Under the pieces are notes generated by a model that saw nothing but the letters and a program-made list of their open reading frames with translations, made no database searches and was not told the origin of the DNA. Made by a program: the position numbers and the translations under genes. From Microbacterium ureisolvens (GTDB lineage: Bacteria; Actinomycetota; Actinomycetes; Actinomycetales; Microbacteriaceae), in the NCBI RefSeq assembly GCF_015278315.1, contig NZ_JADIJE010000007.1:167067-231066 (forward strand): a stretch of 64,000 nt of DNA, read 5' to 3'. Positions 8,853-16,872 of the stretch are shown here, in pieces; the stretch's first letter is position 1; the number at the start of each line of letters is the position of its first letter.

Positions 8853-9812
8853 GTGGCCACCGCATCCGCCGTGCCTGCCGCGCGACCCGCCGCGCCCGCG
8901 AAGAAGCGGCGCACCAGTCCCACCAAGCGCAAGCAGTACCGCGCCGCGTACCTCTTCCTCCTGCCGTTCTTCGTCGTCTTCATCACGATGCTCGTGGTGC
9001 CGCTCGTCTATGCCGGCTACCTCAGCCTCTTCGAGAGCAAGCTCATCGGCGGCGAGGTGTTCGCGGGCCTGAACAACTACGTCCGCGCCCTGACCGACCC
9101 GCAGTTCCTCGGCGGCCTCGGCCGGGTAGCCCTGTTCTTCATCGTGCAGGTGCCGATCATGCTCGGCCTGGCCCTGTTCTTCGCCCTCGCGCTCGACTCG
9201 TTCCTCGCACGAGGGTCGAAGGGCATCCGCCTGCTGATCTTCATGCCGTACGCCGTGCCCGCGGTCGTCGCCACGCTGATGTGGGGATACCTGTACGGCC
9301 CCGACTTCGGTCCGATCGCGCAGATGGCGCGGGCGATGGGGCTGGGCACACCCGATTTCCTGTCGCCGGAGAACATCCTCGGGTCGATGATGAACATCGT
9401 CACGTGGGAGTTCGTCGGCTACAACATGATCATCATGTACGCGGCGCTCCGCGCGATCCCCGGTGAGCTGTACGAGGCGGCCGAGATCGACGGGGCGGGG
9501 CAGTTCCGGCTCGCGTGGAGCATCAAGATCCCGGCCATCCGCCCGGCGATCCTCCTCACCGTGATCTTCTCGGTGATCGGGTCGTTCCAGCTGTTCGCCG
9601 AGCCGAGCCTGCTCAACACGATCGCCCCGGATGCGATCACCAACGGCTTCACGCCGAACTACTACGCCTACAACGTCGCGTTCATCAACCAGGAGCTCAA
9701 CTACGCGGCAGCGCTCGCGTTCGTGCTCGGACTCGTGATCGCGATCGTCTCGTACTTCGTGCAGCTCGGATCCGAGCGATCCGCGCGCCGCGAGCGGAAG
9801 GGGCTGGCATGA
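8853..9812 (+). CDS. ABC sugar transporter permease, MalF type
   Basis: This 319-residue inner-membrane permease starts at a GTG (8853) with a good AAAGGAGA box. It has a basic cytoplasmic N-terminus (KKRRTSPTKRKQ) and six membrane segments. The cytoplasmic EAA loop, reading YEAAEIDGAGQFRLAW at about 208-223, docks the ATPase. The stop overlaps the start of the second permease (ATGA at 9809-9812). No ATP-binding gene is linked, so a shared MsiK/MalK-type ATPase elsewhere in the genome is presumed. Confidence 0.9.
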   Translation: MATASAVPAARPAAPAKKRRTSPTKRKQYRAAYLFLLPFFVVFITMLVVPLVYAGYLSLFESKLIGGEVFAGLNNYVRALTDPQFLGGLGRVALFFIVQVPIMLGLALFFALALDSFLARGSKGIRLLIFMPYAVPAVVATLMWGYLYGPDFGPIAQMARAMGLGTPDFLSPENILGSMMNIVTWEFVGYNMIIMYAALRAIPGELYEAAEIDGAGQFRLAWSIKIPAIRPAILLTVIFSVIGSFQLFAEPSLLNTIAPDAITNGFTPNYYAYNVAFINQELNYAAALAFVLGLVIAIVSYFVQLGSERSARRERKGLA

Positions 9813-10735
9813 CCTCCACCGAGACCCGCACGCTCGTGACCGGGGACCGGGCCCGCCGCTCCGAGCGGCTCCCGGCGTCGTACTCGCGCTCGCGTCGGCG
9901 GAGCTGGCTGCTGACGATCCTGCTGTGGCTGTGCGTGCTGTACTTCATCCTGCCGCTGTGGTGGCTGCTCGTGTCGTCGACGAAGGACAACTCCGCGCTG
10001 TTCTCGACGTTCGGGCTGTGGTTCGGCCCCGAGTTCTCGTTGTGGGAGAACCTCCAGACGCTGTTCACGGTGAGAGGCGGCCTGTTCACGCGCTGGCTGA
10101 TCAACACCGTGGTGTACTCGGTGACCGCCGCGGTCGGCGCGACGCTGCTGTCGGCCATGGCCGGCTACGCGTTCGCGAAGTACGAGTTCCCCGGCAAGAA
10201 GCTGCTCTTCAGCGCGACCCTCGGCGCGATCATGATCCCGCTGACCGCCCTGGCGCTGCCGACCTACCTGCTGTTCGCGCGGGCGGGACTGACCGACACC
10301 CCCTGGGCCGTGATCATCCCGTCGCTCGTCAGTCCGTTCGGGGTGTACCTGATGCGGGTCTACGCGGCCGACGCGATCCCCGACACGCTCATCGAGTCGG
10401 CACGCGTCGACGGGGCGGGCGAGTTCCGCACGTTCTGGCAGGTGGGCTTCCGCCTCCTCGGGCCGGGACTGGTCACCGTGTTCCTCTTCTCGCTCGTCGC
10501 GACGTGGAACAACTACTTCCTGCCCTTGGTCATGCTCAACACGTCCGACCTGTATCCGATCACCGTCGGCCTCGCGCAGCTGCAGGCGGCCGCGTCGGCG
10601 GGCGGCGGCACGCAGGCGCTGTTCTCGACGGTGATCACGGGCTCGTTCGTGTCGATCCTGCCGCTGATCATCGCCTTCCTGTTCCTGCAGCGGTACTGGC
10701 AGTCGGGGCTCGCGACGGGGAGCGTGAAGGGCTGA
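9809..10735 (+). CDS. ABC sugar transporter permease, MalG type
   Basis: This 308-residue second permease subunit has six membrane segments, starting with SWLLTILLWLCVLYFILPLWWLL. Its EAA loop reads IESARVDGAGEFRTFW, and the protein ends with the common SGLATGSVKG terminus of MalG-like subunits. It overlaps the preceding permease by four bases, implying translational coupling. A 13-bp hairpin 36 bases downstream ends the operon. Confidence 0.9.
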   Translation: MTSTETRTLVTGDRARRSERLPASYSRSRRRSWLLTILLWLCVLYFILPLWWLLVSSTKDNSALFSTFGLWFGPEFSLWENLQTLFTVRGGLFTRWLINTVVYSVTAAVGATLLSAMAGYAFAKYEFPGKKLLFSATLGAIMIPLTALALPTYLLFARAGLTDTPWAVIIPSLVSPFGVYLMRVYAADAIPDTLIESARVDGAGEFRTFWQVGFRLLGPGLVTVFLFSLVATWNNYFLPLVMLNTSDLYPITVGLAQLQAAASAGGGTQALFSTVITGSFVSILPLIIAFLFLQRYWQSGLATGSVKG

Positions 10736-10770
10736 TCCTGCGCGGATGACGGATGCCGCGCCGCGGCGTC

Positions 10771-10803
10771 GTGCGGGAGGCCGGATGCATCGGCCTCCCG
10801 CAC
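10771..10803. terminator. Bidirectional hairpin terminator
   Basis: A perfect 13-bp inverted repeat, GTGCGGGAGGCCG at 10771-10783 and its complement at 10791-10803, has a seven-base loop. It separates the convergent permease and LNPQPLPP-protein genes. No U-tract follows, as is common in high-GC actinobacteria. Confidence 0.6.
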
Positions 10804-10810
10804 GGCACTG

Positions 10811-11293
10811 CTACATCTCCTTGCTGGACGCCTCCGCGAGGCTCTCCGCCATCCTGACGAACGACGCCTGGGCGTTGCCGCCGGCGAGCCGCGACGCCAG
10901 CGACGCGAACGCCACCGCCCCCGTCATCTGCGCGGCGGCGACATCCCACGGATCCGGCTGCGGGCCTTCGCCGCGCGGACCGGGAAGCGGGATGGGCAGC
11001 CGCCGCGGCCAGCCCGTGCCGCACCAGTCGTCCAGCACCTCCGACACCCAGCCGGGCTGGTCCTCACCGCGCAGGTCGGATTCGAGCACCACCTGGGCGA
11101 TGTAGCCGGAGAGCTCGGAAGCGGCCAGCAGCCACCGGGGCGGGAGCGGCTGCGGATTGAGCGCCACCGCGTCGAACCTGCTCGCGAGGTGCGCGCGATG
11201 GCTGTGCGGTGGGAAGACGTCGAAGATCTCGGGATTGATGCGCCCCAGCAGGGAGAGCATGCGCGCCGTGCTGCTGATCTCGTTCCAACTCAT
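10811..11293 (-). CDS. LNPQPLPP-motif protein of unknown function
   Basis: This 160-residue protein has no signal peptide. Its clearest feature is the ALNPQPLPPRWL stretch at about 44-55, a proline-rich motif found in scattered uncharacterised bacterial proteins. The N-terminal half is helical (SWNEISSTARMLSLLGRINPEIFDVFPP), the middle has VLDDWCGTGWPRRLPIPLPGP, and the C-terminus is a helix. The start at 11293 has AAGGAG six bases upstream. It lies 57 bases downstream of the Hcp-like gene on the same strand, so the two probably form an operon. Function is unknown; linkage suggests a partner, adaptor or cargo of the Hcp-like protein. Confidence 0.75.
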   Translation of the reverse strand: MSWNEISSTARMLSLLGRINPEIFDVFPPHSHRAHLASRFDAVALNPQPLPPRWLLAASELSGYIAQVVLESDLRGEDQPGWVSEVLDDWCGTGWPRRLPIPLPGPRGEGPQPDPWDVAAAQMTGAVAFASLASRLAGGNAQASFVRMAESLAEASSKEM

Positions 11294-11350
11294 CGGTGAC
11301 TCCTTCTCGGATCGGTGGATGGATTTCCACGTTCCGTCACGCCGCGCCGG

Positions 11351-11818
11351 TCACCGCTGGACGCGACCGATCGTGACCGAGACCGGGTCGCCCAGAGAAC
11401 CGTCGGGCAGCGTCGTCTGGTAGGTCAGGATCACCGTGGCGAACCCCAGGGTGATCTGCACGGCGGGATCCTCGCCCGAGAAGGCGGTGTTCGCCGACGT
11501 CACGACGGCGTCCTGCAGGCGCACCGTCAGATAGTCGCCGATCATTCCCGCGCGTCGCGCCGAGAGCAGGACCTCATCCAGGCGGATGCCGCGGGCACAG
11601 GCGTCGAAGAGGCGCGGCGTCGCCGCATCCACGCGCAGCGAGATCGCGACATCCGTGAGCGTCGGCTTGCCGACCCGGCCGCCCCCGCCGCCCCCGCCGG
11701 CCGGCGCGGCATTCGACACCGCCCAGCTCCAGCTCAGCACCTCGATGGCGCGGGGGTGGCGATCGTCGGCGACCTCGCCCGGGATCGACGCGATGGTGAG
11801 GAACTGCTCATCGGCCAT
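11351..11818 (-). CDS. Hcp-like protein (type VI tube-protein fold)
   Basis: This 155-residue protein resembles the Hcp1 family: MADEQFLTIASIPGEV, a DDRHPRAIEVLSWSW run, a GGGGGGGRVGKPTLTDVAISLRVD core and ITLGFATVILTY near the end. These are the conserved blocks of the hexameric ring protein of type VI secretion tubes. Type VI systems are not expected in Gram-positives and no sheath, VgrG or ClpV gene is here, so it is a stand-alone Hcp-like protein. The start at 11818 is set by a GGGGGGAGG box six bases upstream; the longer frame upstream is Arg/Gly-rich and unlikely. It is followed by the LNPQPLPP gene. Confidence 0.8.
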   Translation of the reverse strand: MADEQFLTIASIPGEVADDRHPRAIEVLSWSWAVSNAAPAGGGGGGGRVGKPTLTDVAISLRVDAATPRLFDACARGIRLDEVLLSARRAGMIGDYLTVRLQDAVVTSANTAFSGEDPAVQITLGFATVILTYQTTLPDGSLGDPVSVTIGRVQR

Positions 11819-11993
11819 GGCCGGCCTCCCCCCGTCCGTGCTCCCCGATTCCCCCGGTCGCGCGATCGCTCGCACGACCACCCCAGAGATACTCCCGGCG
11901 GGCGGCGGCCGCAAGAGGGTCGGCGGACGACCGCGGCCGAGGAATTTCCTTGAACCGGCCCCTCCACCCGCCCGACCGGCGTAGCGTGCGGAC

Positions 11994-13382
11994 ATGACGC
12001 CTTCTCCCGCGATCACGACGGCCGGCCAGCTGCGCGCATCGGGTCACACCTATCGGCCGGTGCGCATCGAGCTGCGCGAGAATCTGCTCGCCGCACTCGC
12101 CTCCGGCGAAGACCCGTGGCCCGGCATCCACGGGTTCGACGAGACCGTGATCCCGCAGCTCGAGCGCGCGCTCCTCGCGGGCCACGACATCGTCCTCCTC
12201 GGCGAGCGGGGTCAGGGAAAGACCCGGCTCCTCCGCAGCCTCGTGGGTCTGCTCGACGAATGGACTCCCGTCATCGAGGGGTCGGAGCTCGGCGAGCATC
12301 CGTTCCACCCCATCGCCCCGGCATCCGTCCGCCGCGCCGGCGAGCTGGGAGACGAGCTGCCCGTCGTGTGGCGCCACCGCAGCGAGCGCTACGCCGAGAA
12401 GCTCGCGACCCCCGACACGTCGGTGGCCGACCTCATCGGCGACGTCGACCCGATCAAGGTCGCCGAGGGGCGCTCGCTCGGCGACCCCGAGACCATCCAC
12501 TACGGCCTCGTGCCGCGCAGCAACGGCGGCATCGTCGCGATCAACGAGCTTCCAGATCTCGCCGAGCGCATCCAGGTGTCGCTGCTGAACGTCATGGAGG
12601 AGCGTGACATCCAGATCCGCGGCTACGTGCTGCGCCTCGACCTCGACGTGCTCGTCGTGGCGACCGCGAACCCCGAGGACTACACCAATCGCGGCCGCAT
12701 CATCACGCCGCTGCAGGACCGCTTCGGCGCCGAGATCCGCACGCACTACCCGCAGACGATCGACGAGGAGATCGCCGTCATCCGCCAGGAGGCCGACCTC
12801 GTCGCCCTCGTGCCGGCTCACCTTCTCGAGGTGCTGGCGCGCTTCACGCGCAACCTGCGGGAATCGGATGCCGTCGACCAGCGCGCAGGCGTCTCAGCGA
12901 GGTTCGCGATCGCCGGCGCCGAGACGATCGCCGCCGCTGCCCTGCACCGCGCGACGCGCCAGCACGAGGAGGTCGCCGTCGCCCGGCCGGTGGACCTCGA
13001 GACCGCCGTCGACGTGCTCGGCGGAAAGATCGAGTTCGAGACCGGGGAGGAGGGTCGCGAGCGCGCGATCCTCGAGCACCTGCTGCGCACCGCCGTCGCG
13101 GAGACCGCCCGCGCCCACCTGCGAGGCCTCGACACTCGAGCGCTCGCCGACGCGATCCACGACGGCGCGAGCGTGATGACGGGCGAACAGGTCCCCGCGG
13201 CCGAGGTTCTGACGGCGATGCCGGTGCTCGGCGAGTCGGATCTGTACGACCAGGTGGCCGAGCGCCTCGACGCCGCGACACCGGGGGAGCGTGCCGGTGC
13301 CCTCGAGCTGCTGCTGGAGTCCCTCTACCTCGAGAAGAAGATCGGCAAAGACAGTGCAGGCGGTGAGACGGTCTATGGCTGA
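11994..13382 (+). CDS. MoxR/Mg-chelatase ChlI-like AAA ATPase
   Basis: This 462-residue AAA+ ATPase has Walker A GERGQGKT at 70-77. A Walker-B-like GGIVAINELPDL lies near 182, followed by a sensor-1 region (VLVVATANPEDYTNRGRIITPLQDRF) typical of magnesium-chelatase I and MoxR proteins. The second half is helical. The ATG at 11994 follows a TAGCGT -10-like element by six bases, so the transcript may be leaderless. The VWA protein at 13542 is its partner, as in MoxR/VWA and chelatase I/D pairs, which remodel or insert metal into target proteins. No porphyrin genes are nearby, so a role in protein maturation is more likely than chlorophyll-type chelation. Confidence 0.85.
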   Translation: MTPSPAITTAGQLRASGHTYRPVRIELRENLLAALASGEDPWPGIHGFDETVIPQLERALLAGHDIVLLGERGQGKTRLLRSLVGLLDEWTPVIEGSELGEHPFHPIAPASVRRAGELGDELPVVWRHRSERYAEKLATPDTSVADLIGDVDPIKVAEGRSLGDPETIHYGLVPRSNGGIVAINELPDLAERIQVSLLNVMEERDIQIRGYVLRLDLDVLVVATANPEDYTNRGRIITPLQDRFGAEIRTHYPQTIDEEIAVIRQEADLVALVPAHLLEVLARFTRNLRESDAVDQRAGVSARFAIAGAETIAAAALHRATRQHEEVAVARPVDLETAVDVLGGKIEFETGEEGRERAILEHLLRTAVAETARAHLRGLDTRALADAIHDGASVMTGEQVPAAEVLTAMPVLGESDLYDQVAERLDAATPGERAGALELLLESLYLEKKIGKDSAGGETVYG

Positions 13383-13389
13383 CCCGCAC

Positions 13390-13510
13390 CCCGCCCCCCG
13401 GTCGCTGAGCCTGTCGTCTCGTCTCAGCCCCCGGTCGTCGAGCGAGCGAGGACGCTTCGTCTCGGCGGCGCTCGCTCAGCGACCGGCTCCCGAGACGAAG
13501 CGCCCCGGAC
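13390..13510. repeat. Intergenic palindromic repeat, GAGACGAAGCG/CGGTCG family, copy 1
   Basis: This segment between the AAA and VWA genes is built from the words CGGTCGTCGAGCGAGCGAGG, CTTCGTCTCG and their complements (CGAGACGAAGC, GCTCAGCGACCGG). The same words recur at 27743-27898, 28973-29155 and, as a remnant, near 34680. Confidence 0.75.
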
Positions 13511-13541
13511 CGACGGGCAGCCCGGATGCGAGGCATCCGTA

Positions 13542-15584
13542 ATGCCCCGCTCCTTCCACCGCACTCCCGCGCACACATCCCGCTACGGCAGGTACCACGG
13601 CGGCGATCCGCTGGCGCCGCCGGTCGAGGTGCAGTCCGCGCTCGAGGCGATCGGGCAGGACGTGATGTCGGGAACGTCGGCCGAGCGCGCGATGCGCGAG
13701 TACCTCCGCCGCGGCGACCGCGACCGGATGGGGCTCGACGACCTCGCCCGGCGGGTGCGCGAGCGCCGCGCCGAGCTCACGCGGCGCCACCGCCTGGACG
13801 GCACGCTCGAGGAGGTCAAGAAGCTGCTCGACCGGGCGGTGCTCGAAGAGCGCAAGCATCTCGTCCGCGACGTGAATCTCGACGATGACGTCCGTGCCTT
13901 CGCCGAGATGCGGCTCGAGAACCTGCCGGCCTCGACGGCCGCGGCCGTCACTGACCTCGCCGACTACGACTGGCAGAGCCCGAGCGCCAGGGCCGACTAC
14001 GACCGCATTCGCGAGCTGCTGGGCCGCGAACTGCTCGACCAGCGCTTCGCCGGCATGAAGAACGCGCTCGAGAGCGCGACGGATGCCGACCGCCAGGCGA
14101 TCCGCGACATGCTCGACGATCTCAACGACCTGCTCGAGAAGCGCCGGATGGGCGAGGACACGCAGGAGGACTTCGACGAGTTCATGCGCAAGCACGGGGA
14201 CCAGTTCCCCGAGAACCCGCAGAATCTCGGCGAGCTCCTCGACACGCTCGCCGAACGCTCCGCGGCAGCGCAGCGGATGCTCAACTCGATGACGCCCGGA
14301 CAGCGCGACGAGCTCCTGAGCCTGGCCGAACAGGCGTTCGGCTCACCCGACCTCATGCAGTCGCTGTCGCGCCTCGACGAGAATCTGCGCTCGCTCCGGC
14401 CCGGCGAGGACTGGACGGGTTCGGCATCCTTCTCCGGCGATCAGCCGGCGGGTCTCGGCGAGGCGACCGGCATCATGCAGGACCTCTCCGACCTCGATTC
14501 GCTGACCGACCAGCTCGGCCAGATGTACCCGGGCGCGCGCATGGACGACATCGATCTCGACGCGCTCGAGCGCCTCATCGGCGAGGACGCCGCCGTCAGC
14601 GCCCGCACCCTGCGCGAGCTGGAGCAGGAGCTGAGGGACACCGGGATGCTGCAGCGTGCGTCCGACGGTCAGCTCCGGCTCACGCCGCGGGCGATGCGGC
14701 AGCTGGGGCGGGCGCTGCTGCGCGACATCGCCACGCGGCAGTCCGGTCGCATGGGCCGCCGCGAGACGCGCAACGTCGGCGCCGCGGGCGATCGCACCGG
14801 TTCGACCCGCGAGTGGGCGTTCGGCGACACCGAGCCGTGGGACATTCCGCGGACGGTCTCGAACGCGGTGCTGCGGACGGTGCTCGACGGGGGCGATGTC
14901 TCGGGCGGGGTGCGGCTGGACACTCACGACGTCGAGGTGGTCGAAACCGAGGAGCGCACGCAGGCGGCCGTCGCGCTGCTGGTGGACACGTCGTTCTCGA
15001 TGGCGATCGACGGACGGTGGGTGCCGATGAAGCGCACCGCGCTGGCGCTGCATCACCTCATCTCGACGAGGTTCCGCGGCGACAACCTGCAACTGATCGC
15101 GTTCGCCCGTCATGCCGAGGTGATCGACATCGAGCAGCTCACGGCGAAGGACGCCGTGTGGGACAAAGGCACGAATCTGCAGCACGGGCTGCTGCTGGCG
15201 CAGCGCCACTTCCGCAAGAATCCGACGGCGCAGCCGGTGCTGCTGATCGTGACCGACGGCGAGCCCACGTCGCATCTGCGCCCCGACGGGAGCGTGCACT
15301 TCGCGTATCCGCCGGACGCCCGCACCGTGGCCGCCACCGTGCGCGAGCTCGACACCGTGCAGCGACTCGGCGCGCAGACGACGTTCTTCCGCCTGGGCCA
15401 GGATCCGGGGCTCGCCCGGTTCATCGACGCCCTCGCCCGGCGAGCCGGCGGGCACGTGGTGGCGCCGGAGCTCGACGATCTCGGTCGTGCCGTCGTCGAC
15501 AGCTACCTCGGCGCGCGGCACACCGGCCGCGGCACGCCCGAGGACTTCGGCGACATGCTGCGCGGGCGCAGCTGGTGGTGGTGA
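13542..15584 (+). CDS. VWA-domain protein, partner of the AAA ATPase
   Basis: This 680-residue protein has a long charged helical region (about 1-430) and a C-terminal von Willebrand A domain (about 475-670). The MIDAS metal site is seen as LVDTSFSMAI (Asp482), a following Thr in KGTNLQHG and TDGEPT near 571. It lacks a signal peptide or membrane segment, so it acts in the cytosol. It follows the AAA ATPase by 159 bases and the pair resembles chelatase D/I or MoxR/VWA complexes, in which the ATPase acts on a client recognised by the VWA subunit. The client is unknown. The start MPRSFHRTPAH at 13542 has only a weak ribosome site. Confidence 0.85.
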   Translation: MPRSFHRTPAHTSRYGRYHGGDPLAPPVEVQSALEAIGQDVMSGTSAERAMREYLRRGDRDRMGLDDLARRVRERRAELTRRHRLDGTLEEVKKLLDRAVLEERKHLVRDVNLDDDVRAFAEMRLENLPASTAAAVTDLADYDWQSPSARADYDRIRELLGRELLDQRFAGMKNALESATDADRQAIRDMLDDLNDLLEKRRMGEDTQEDFDEFMRKHGDQFPENPQNLGELLDTLAERSAAAQRMLNSMTPGQRDELLSLAEQAFGSPDLMQSLSRLDENLRSLRPGEDWTGSASFSGDQPAGLGEATGIMQDLSDLDSLTDQLGQMYPGARMDDIDLDALERLIGEDAAVSARTLRELEQELRDTGMLQRASDGQLRLTPRAMRQLGRALLRDIATRQSGRMGRRETRNVGAAGDRTGSTREWAFGDTEPWDIPRTVSNAVLRTVLDGGDVSGGVRLDTHDVEVVETEERTQAAVALLVDTSFSMAIDGRWVPMKRTALALHHLISTRFRGDNLQLIAFARHAEVIDIEQLTAKDAVWDKGTNLQHGLLLAQRHFRKNPTAQPVLLIVTDGEPTSHLRPDGSVHFAYPPDARTVAATVRELDTVQRLGAQTTFFRLGQDPGLARFIDALARRAGGHVVAPELDDLGRAVVDSYLGARHTGRGTPEDFGDMLRGRSWWW

Positions 15585-15593
15585 GGAGAGAAC

Positions 15594-15920
15594 ATGACCG
15601 AGAACACAGAGGCCGTGGTGGTCGTGACGGTGTTCAGGCCACGCCCGGAGGCGAGTGGCGATCTCATCGGGGCGCTGCGTGAGATCCTTCCGGACGTGCA
15701 TCGCGAGGAGGGGTGCCTCCTCTACGCCATCCACGACGCCGAAGACGGGACGATCGTGCTGATCGAGAAATGGACCTCGCAAGCGCACCTCGATCGCCAC
15801 AATGAGGGACCGGTGCTCGCCGAGCTGGACCGCCGGGTCGATCCGTTCATCGGTGCTCCGACGACGTGGACGACGATGACCCCGCTCCTGGCAGACCTCG
15901 GAGCCGCCGCCGCGCTCTGA
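15594..15920 (+). CDS. ABM-domain quinol monooxygenase-like protein
   Basis: This 108-residue protein has the dimeric alpha-beta barrel of the antibiotic biosynthesis monooxygenase (ABM) family: VVVVTVFRPRP, the LLYAIHDAEDG strand and VLIEKWTSQAHLDRHNEGP, where the last His and Asn are the conserved pair. Members oxidise quinols or act on haem-like substrates without cofactors. It lies nine bases after the VWA gene and may be co-transcribed with it. Confidence 0.8.
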   Translation: MTENTEAVVVVTVFRPRPEASGDLIGALREILPDVHREEGCLLYAIHDAEDGTIVLIEKWTSQAHLDRHNEGPVLAELDRRVDPFIGAPTTWTTMTPLLADLGAAAAL

Positions 15921-16005
15921 GCGGTCGGCAGCGATGTCTCAGGCCTCGATGCAGACGTCGACGACGGATGCCTCGTCCGCGGCTCGAGCCGTCGCAATGA
16001 GGCCC

Positions 16006-16031
16006 GCGGGCTCCTCCGGAGAGGAGCCCGC
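16006..16031. terminator. Hairpin terminator between convergent genes
   Basis: The perfect 11-bp stem GCGGGCTCCTC / GAGGAGCCCGC has a CGGA loop and lies between the ABM gene and the convergent 42-residue gene. Confidence 0.6.
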
Positions 16032-16045
16032 GTCGTTCGTCGCCC

Positions 16046-16174
16046 TCACGCGCCCTTGCGTGGCTTGACGAACGCTCGTGACTCCTGGCTCGCGCGCTTC
16101 TCGGCGCGCTTCTCCTTCAGCGACGACTGCGCGACCTTCTTTCCGTCGCGTCCTCGCGGTGATCTGCCTGACAT
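16046..16174 (-). CDS. Small basic protein (42 residues)
   Basis: The minus-strand frame from ATG 16174 encodes MSGRSPRGRDGKKVAQSSLK, then EKRAEKRASQESRAFVKPRK and GA before TGA. It is very rich in Lys and Arg and looks helical. Short basic proteins of this kind are common in Microbacteriaceae and may bind nucleic acid or ribosomes; the function is unknown. A GAGGGGAAG purine run lies upstream and a hairpin terminator lies 15 bases after the stop. The G/C-biased third positions support coding. Confidence 0.6.
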   Translation of the reverse strand: MSGRSPRGRDGKKVAQSSLKEKRAEKRASQESRAFVKPRKGA

Positions 16175-16276
16175 GATGACTCGCTTCCCCTCTTTCGGCT
16201 GGCGGGTGAACCCACGACCATAGCCGTCTTGCCGGCGATGTCAATTCGCGCAGGGCGCTCGGGAAAACCGGCTGAC

Positions 16277-16304
16277 TTGCCTTTTCCAGGGACCCGGCTA
16301 TGGT
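16277..16304 (+). promoter_or_regulatory. Candidate promoter for a leaderless transcript
   Basis: TTGCCT (16277-16282) and TATGGT (16299-16304) are separated by 16 bases. The ATG at 16312 lies at the predicted transcription start, the arrangement of leaderless actinobacterial genes. Confidence 0.4.
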
Positions 16305-16311
16305 GATGGCC

Positions 16312-16476
16312 ATGATCACGGTGGCCCACACGCGCAGCACGGAGCGTCTCGTCGACGCGTCCGTCGTGACGGCCGTGGCCGACATCGCCGGCGCCCGGCA
16401 CGAGGTGCTCCCGCCCCGGCGGAACGACGCGGATGGACTGCTCATGCAGCCCACCCGCCGCGCCGCGCCACCGTGA
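16312..16476 (+). CDS. Hypothetical small protein (54 residues)
   Basis: The frame MITVAHTRSTERLVDASVVT, then AVADIAGARHEVLPPRRNDA and a short basic tail ending in PTRRAAPP, has protein-like composition and strong third-position GC. It starts directly after a promoter-like element, and in-frame ATGs at 16300 and 16306 would lie inside that promoter. No family is recognised. It precedes the TraR/DksA-type zinc-finger gene by 81 bases and may be co-expressed with it. Confidence 0.45.
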   Translation: MITVAHTRSTERLVDASVVTAVADIAGARHEVLPPRRNDADGLLMQPTRRAAPP

Positions 16477-16557
16477 GAACCGTCCATCCCACCGGTCTCA
16501 CCGGACACCCAGCGCGTCGCATCTGCGGCGCGTTTCTTCGTATCAAGGAGCACATCG

Positions 16558-16872
16558 ATGAAGACCCCCACCACCGACGCCGCTGCTCTCGCCGTCGTGC
16601 AGCGCGAGCTCGAGCGCCACCTCGAGGAGCGGCTCGCCGTCATTCAGGAGCTTCAGCCGTTCGCCCTTCCGAGCGTCGACCCCGTCGCGTACCAGACGTC
16701 GGCATCCCACCGGCTGGCGGTCGAGCAGATCACCGCGGCGTTGAACCGCATCGCCGAGGGCACGTACGGCCGTTGCACCCGGTGCGGTCGCCAGATCGCG
16801 CCAGCCCGGCTCGAAGTGCTGCCGCATGCGGCCGCCTGCATCGAATGTCAGAGCCATGCTGACGCCTCGTAG
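16558..16872 (+). CDS. TraR/DksA-type zinc-finger protein
   Basis: This 104-residue protein has an N-terminal coiled-coil helix (AVVQRELERHLEERLAVIQEL). Its C-terminal four-cysteine zinc finger has CTRCG and CIECQ (about 80-101), with the RIAEGTYGRC lead-in typical of DksA/TraR proteins. Such proteins enter the RNA polymerase secondary channel or act as general stress regulators. The coiled-coil tip lacks the usual two acidic residues as far as I can align it. AAGGAG lies seven bases before the ATG. Confidence 0.85.
   Translation: MKTPTTDAAALAVVQRELERHLEERLAVIQELQPFALPSVDPVAYQTSASHRLAVEQITAALNRIAEGTYGRCTRCGRQIAPARLEVLPHAAACIECQSHADAS

Noticed and set aside
10811..11818. Complete type VI or contractile injection system
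   Set aside because: Apart from the Hcp-like protein, no sheath, baseplate, spike or ATPase gene of such a system is in the window. The AAA ATPase at 11994 is MoxR/chelatase-like, not ClpV.
11994..15584. Magnesium or cobalt chelatase for tetrapyrroles
   Set aside because: The ATPase and VWA domains are of that superfamily, but the large chelatase subunit and tetrapyrrole genes are missing.
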